This document shows, in pieces, positions 50,763 to 52,591 of a DNA stretch of 52,591 nt. Every line of letters begins with the position of its first letter. Position 1 is the stretch's first letter. The position numbers were made by a program, and so were the translations under genes. Below the pieces are notes generated by a model, which saw only the letters and a program-made list of their open reading frames with translations, was not told where the DNA came from and did no database searches. The DNA comes from an uncultured bacterium (GTDB taxonomy: Bacteria; Bacillota; Clostridia; Lachnospirales; Lachnospiraceae): positions 1 to 52,591 of the forward strand of contig CAMSTY010000020.1 of NCBI GenBank assembly GCA_947063875.1, written 5' to 3'.

Positions 50763-52591
50763 TTATCTCTTGCCGTTTTTGGTACTTGGATCAACAACAT
50801 AGTTTTCCCACTTGCTTCCATTCGTAATACGAACGCCATTAGCATTTACAGCTGATTTATCATCAGGACTTTGCTTCAGGTTTTTAATATTTGTATATAG
50901 CTTAAGGGCTGATCTATACACATAGAAATACCAGTCATCTCCATCCTTAGCTGCTGTTTTAGTTGTCTGAATATTACCACTGCTATTTACCAAATAATAT
51001 TCGGCATTATTACCAGTGGGATTGGTTATAGCATTATAAGCTTTATCTGCTTGTAGTTTAGAAATATCCATAAAGCTGACGGTTTCACCATCTGTATTCA
51101 GAAACTTGCGAAGAGGAACATTGTCATAAGTTGACTTAAGATCCTGAGATGATACTTTCTCTACTCCCACACCGTGGATGTTGATATCCTTAGCCGAACC
51201 AACCGGAACTACCTTGACAACCTGATACTTATCATCCTTGTCAGCCTCTATCCGGCAGCCGAGTTTATAAATATACTTACTATCATCAATGCCGGTCAAA
51301 CCTCTTCCTTTACCCTCAACACCACCAGTTTTACTGAACATGAAGTGGAAGGTCTCACCATCCAGCGTAACCGTAGTAGCACCTGTCTTCATTGCTCCAT
51401 CAGTATCCTCATTATTACCAAAGTAATACAAAGAAACAACATCCGTCGAACCAGCGCCCGGAAGGTTATCCAAATATCTCTGGTAGATCGTGCTACTCTT
51501 ATCATCATCCATCAGATCTGCAAGTTCGTCAGCATCCACACTATCATCAATCACTTTTACAATCTTGCCATCCTCATTAACTCTCATCAGAACCAGGCCA
51601 GACAGCATAGCGCCAGCTTTTCTATCTCCGGCCGCATCGTCAACTTCCGGCTGGAAACCATAATATTTTCCTTTAATTTTCTTAATTTCGCCGGAAATTA
51701 CCTTGCCTTCTCCATCGGCATAATACCATCTCTCATTTTCCTCATCAGCATCTTTAGCTGCAAAAGTATTTGAGCCATAATTACTCTTAAACACATTGTC
51801 ATTATCATCCAAAGGCGCAATTACCTTAAACCAGCCTTTTGTCACGCGGGCACCATCTTCAACATCATTAAAGTATCTCCAGCTTGAGGTTGATGCCACA
51901 CTGTTTAGCTTATTTCCTGCGTTATCAATACCTCCAGTAGTAGCAATCGTCCACTCATATGTCATAACGCCACGGGTATCAAAGCCATATCTTCTGCCAT
52001 TAATTTTCTCTTCTTTGATATCATTTCCATTAAGTGCAGCTGCTCTTTTCTTACCGTTAGATTTGAAATTGAACCAATGCTCCATGTCATCTTCTTCCTC
52101 AGAATCATGAACATAGATCTTCTGCCAGCCGGTCTTCATGTCGCCTTCTTCCCAGCTACCCAGATAATATACTGTCTGCTGATCAGTCCATCCATCCTCA
52201 TCGGTTACTCTCTCACCGTCTTCGGTTACCCAACCATACAGCATTTTACCTTCGTCATCAAAAGCATATCTCTTACCGTCGATGGTTCTGAAACGGGCAG
52301 ATGTACTGTTATCAGGTTTTTTAAACGCCTTACCATTGGACTGCATATAATAATAGTTAAACTCAGCCGGATCGGTATCGTCATCCTGATCCTTATTCAC
52401 AATCTTAACCCAGGTATTGCGAACCATCACACCGTTAGAATCTACATAATAAGTATCGTTGTCATCGTCGATCAGCTTGTCAACGGCCATGGCGCCGCCT
52501 TCTTCGCTGTCCAGCCAATACCAGTTATCGCCGGATTTCTTCCAGGTGTCTTCCACCCGGTTGCCATCTTTGTCATAGAAATACCAGGTCC
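50763..52591 (-). CDS. Large choline-binding-repeat surface protein (partial)
   Basis: The frame is open to the right window edge, so the N-terminus with the signal peptide lies outside; about 609 residues are visible. They begin TWYFYDKDGNRVEDTWKK and consist of many choline-binding or glucan-binding-like repeats (DNWYWLDSEEGGAMAVDKLI, DTYYVDSNGVMVRNTWV, KRYAFDDEGKMLYGWV, ERWYYADGEGKVISGEI, YYFGNNEDTDGAMKTGATTV). The repeats become longer and more degenerate toward the C-terminus, with acidic inserts. No catalytic domain is seen in the visible part; one could precede it. It is one of four such genes in the window's right arm. Confidence 0.85.
   Translation of the reverse strand, partial: TWYFYDKDGNRVEDTWKKSGDNWYWLDSEEGGAMAVDKLIDDDNDTYYVDSNGVMVRNTWVKIVNKDQDDDTDPAEFNYYYMQSNGKAFKKPDNSTSARFRTIDGKRYAFDDEGKMLYGWVTEDGERVTDEDGWTDQQTVYYLGSWEEGDMKTGWQKIYVHDSEEEDDMEHWFNFKSNGKKRAAALNGNDIKEEKINGRRYGFDTRGVMTYEWTIATTGGIDNAGNKLNSVASTSSWRYFNDVEDGARVTKGWFKVIAPLDDNDNVFKSNYGSNTFAAKDADEENERWYYADGEGKVISGEIKKIKGKYYGFQPEVDDAAGDRKAGAMLSGLVLMRVNEDGKIVKVIDDSVDADELADLMDDDKSSTIYQRYLDNLPGAGSTDVVSLYYFGNNEDTDGAMKTGATTVTLDGETFHFMFSKTGGVEGKGRGLTGIDDSKYIYKLGCRIEADKDDKYQVVKVVPVGSAKDINIHGVGVEKVSSQDLKSTYDNVPLRKFLNTDGETVSFMDISKLQADKAYNAITNPTGNNAEYYLVNSSGNIQTTKTAAKDGDDWYFYVYRSALKLYTNIKNLKQSPDDKSAVNANGVRITNGSKWENYVVDPSTKNGKR

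Overview
The window reads as chromosome of a Gram-positive gut-type clostridium, most likely a Lachnospiraceae relative. Pointers are strong AGGAGG ribosome sites, lipoprotein and choline-binding-type cell-wall proteins, LacI and GntR sugar regulators, a Bacillus/Clostridium-style YdjGHI membrane-stress set and a large serine integrase. I saw no rRNA, tRNA or CRISPR array. Most host genes lie on the minus strand.

Region 1 (1-7007) is the lysogeny and early end of a prophage or related element. From right to left it has a large serine integrase, an unknown protein, a CI-like repressor, a divergent control region, a Cro-side protein made of two tandem HTH domains, a second XRE regulator, several small overlapping genes including a SleB-type wall hydrolase, then RecT and a PD-(D/E)XK nuclease cut by the window edge.

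Region 2 (7168-13330) is sugar-acid and Amadori-product metabolism. dlgD (2,3-diketo-L-gulonate reductase), yiaL and a LacI regulator share a palindromic operator. Next comes an frlB-gntR-frlD operon for deglycation of fructoselysine-like compounds.

Region 3 (13371-22300) holds an LRR / VWA / MoxR-ATPase / MscS gene cluster, a secreted CAP-domain protein, a TM1266-like regulator, a zinc-ribbon-TM-LRR membrane protein and a HIT hydrolase.

Region 4 (22344-36946) is two ABC importers flanking a YdjI-YdjG-YdjH operon. The first is a DUF3798-type importer of unknown substrate, with a palindromic operator candidate and a structured intercistronic RNA. The second is a peptide/nickel-type importer with fused ATPases, preceded by a long leader ending in an intrinsic terminator.

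Region 5 (36988-41605) is a MalR-like LacI regulator, gltX, an M18 aminopeptidase and a HAD phosphatase.

Region 6 (41751-52591) is cell-surface biology: four choline-binding-repeat proteins, a MATE transporter, an O-antigen-ligase-like membrane protein and an orphan lipoprotein. A 2434-bp IS66-family element with perfect 8-bp target duplications is inserted there, but its genes are broken (tnpA-tnpB fusion, three frameshifts and a lost catalytic Asp in tnpC).
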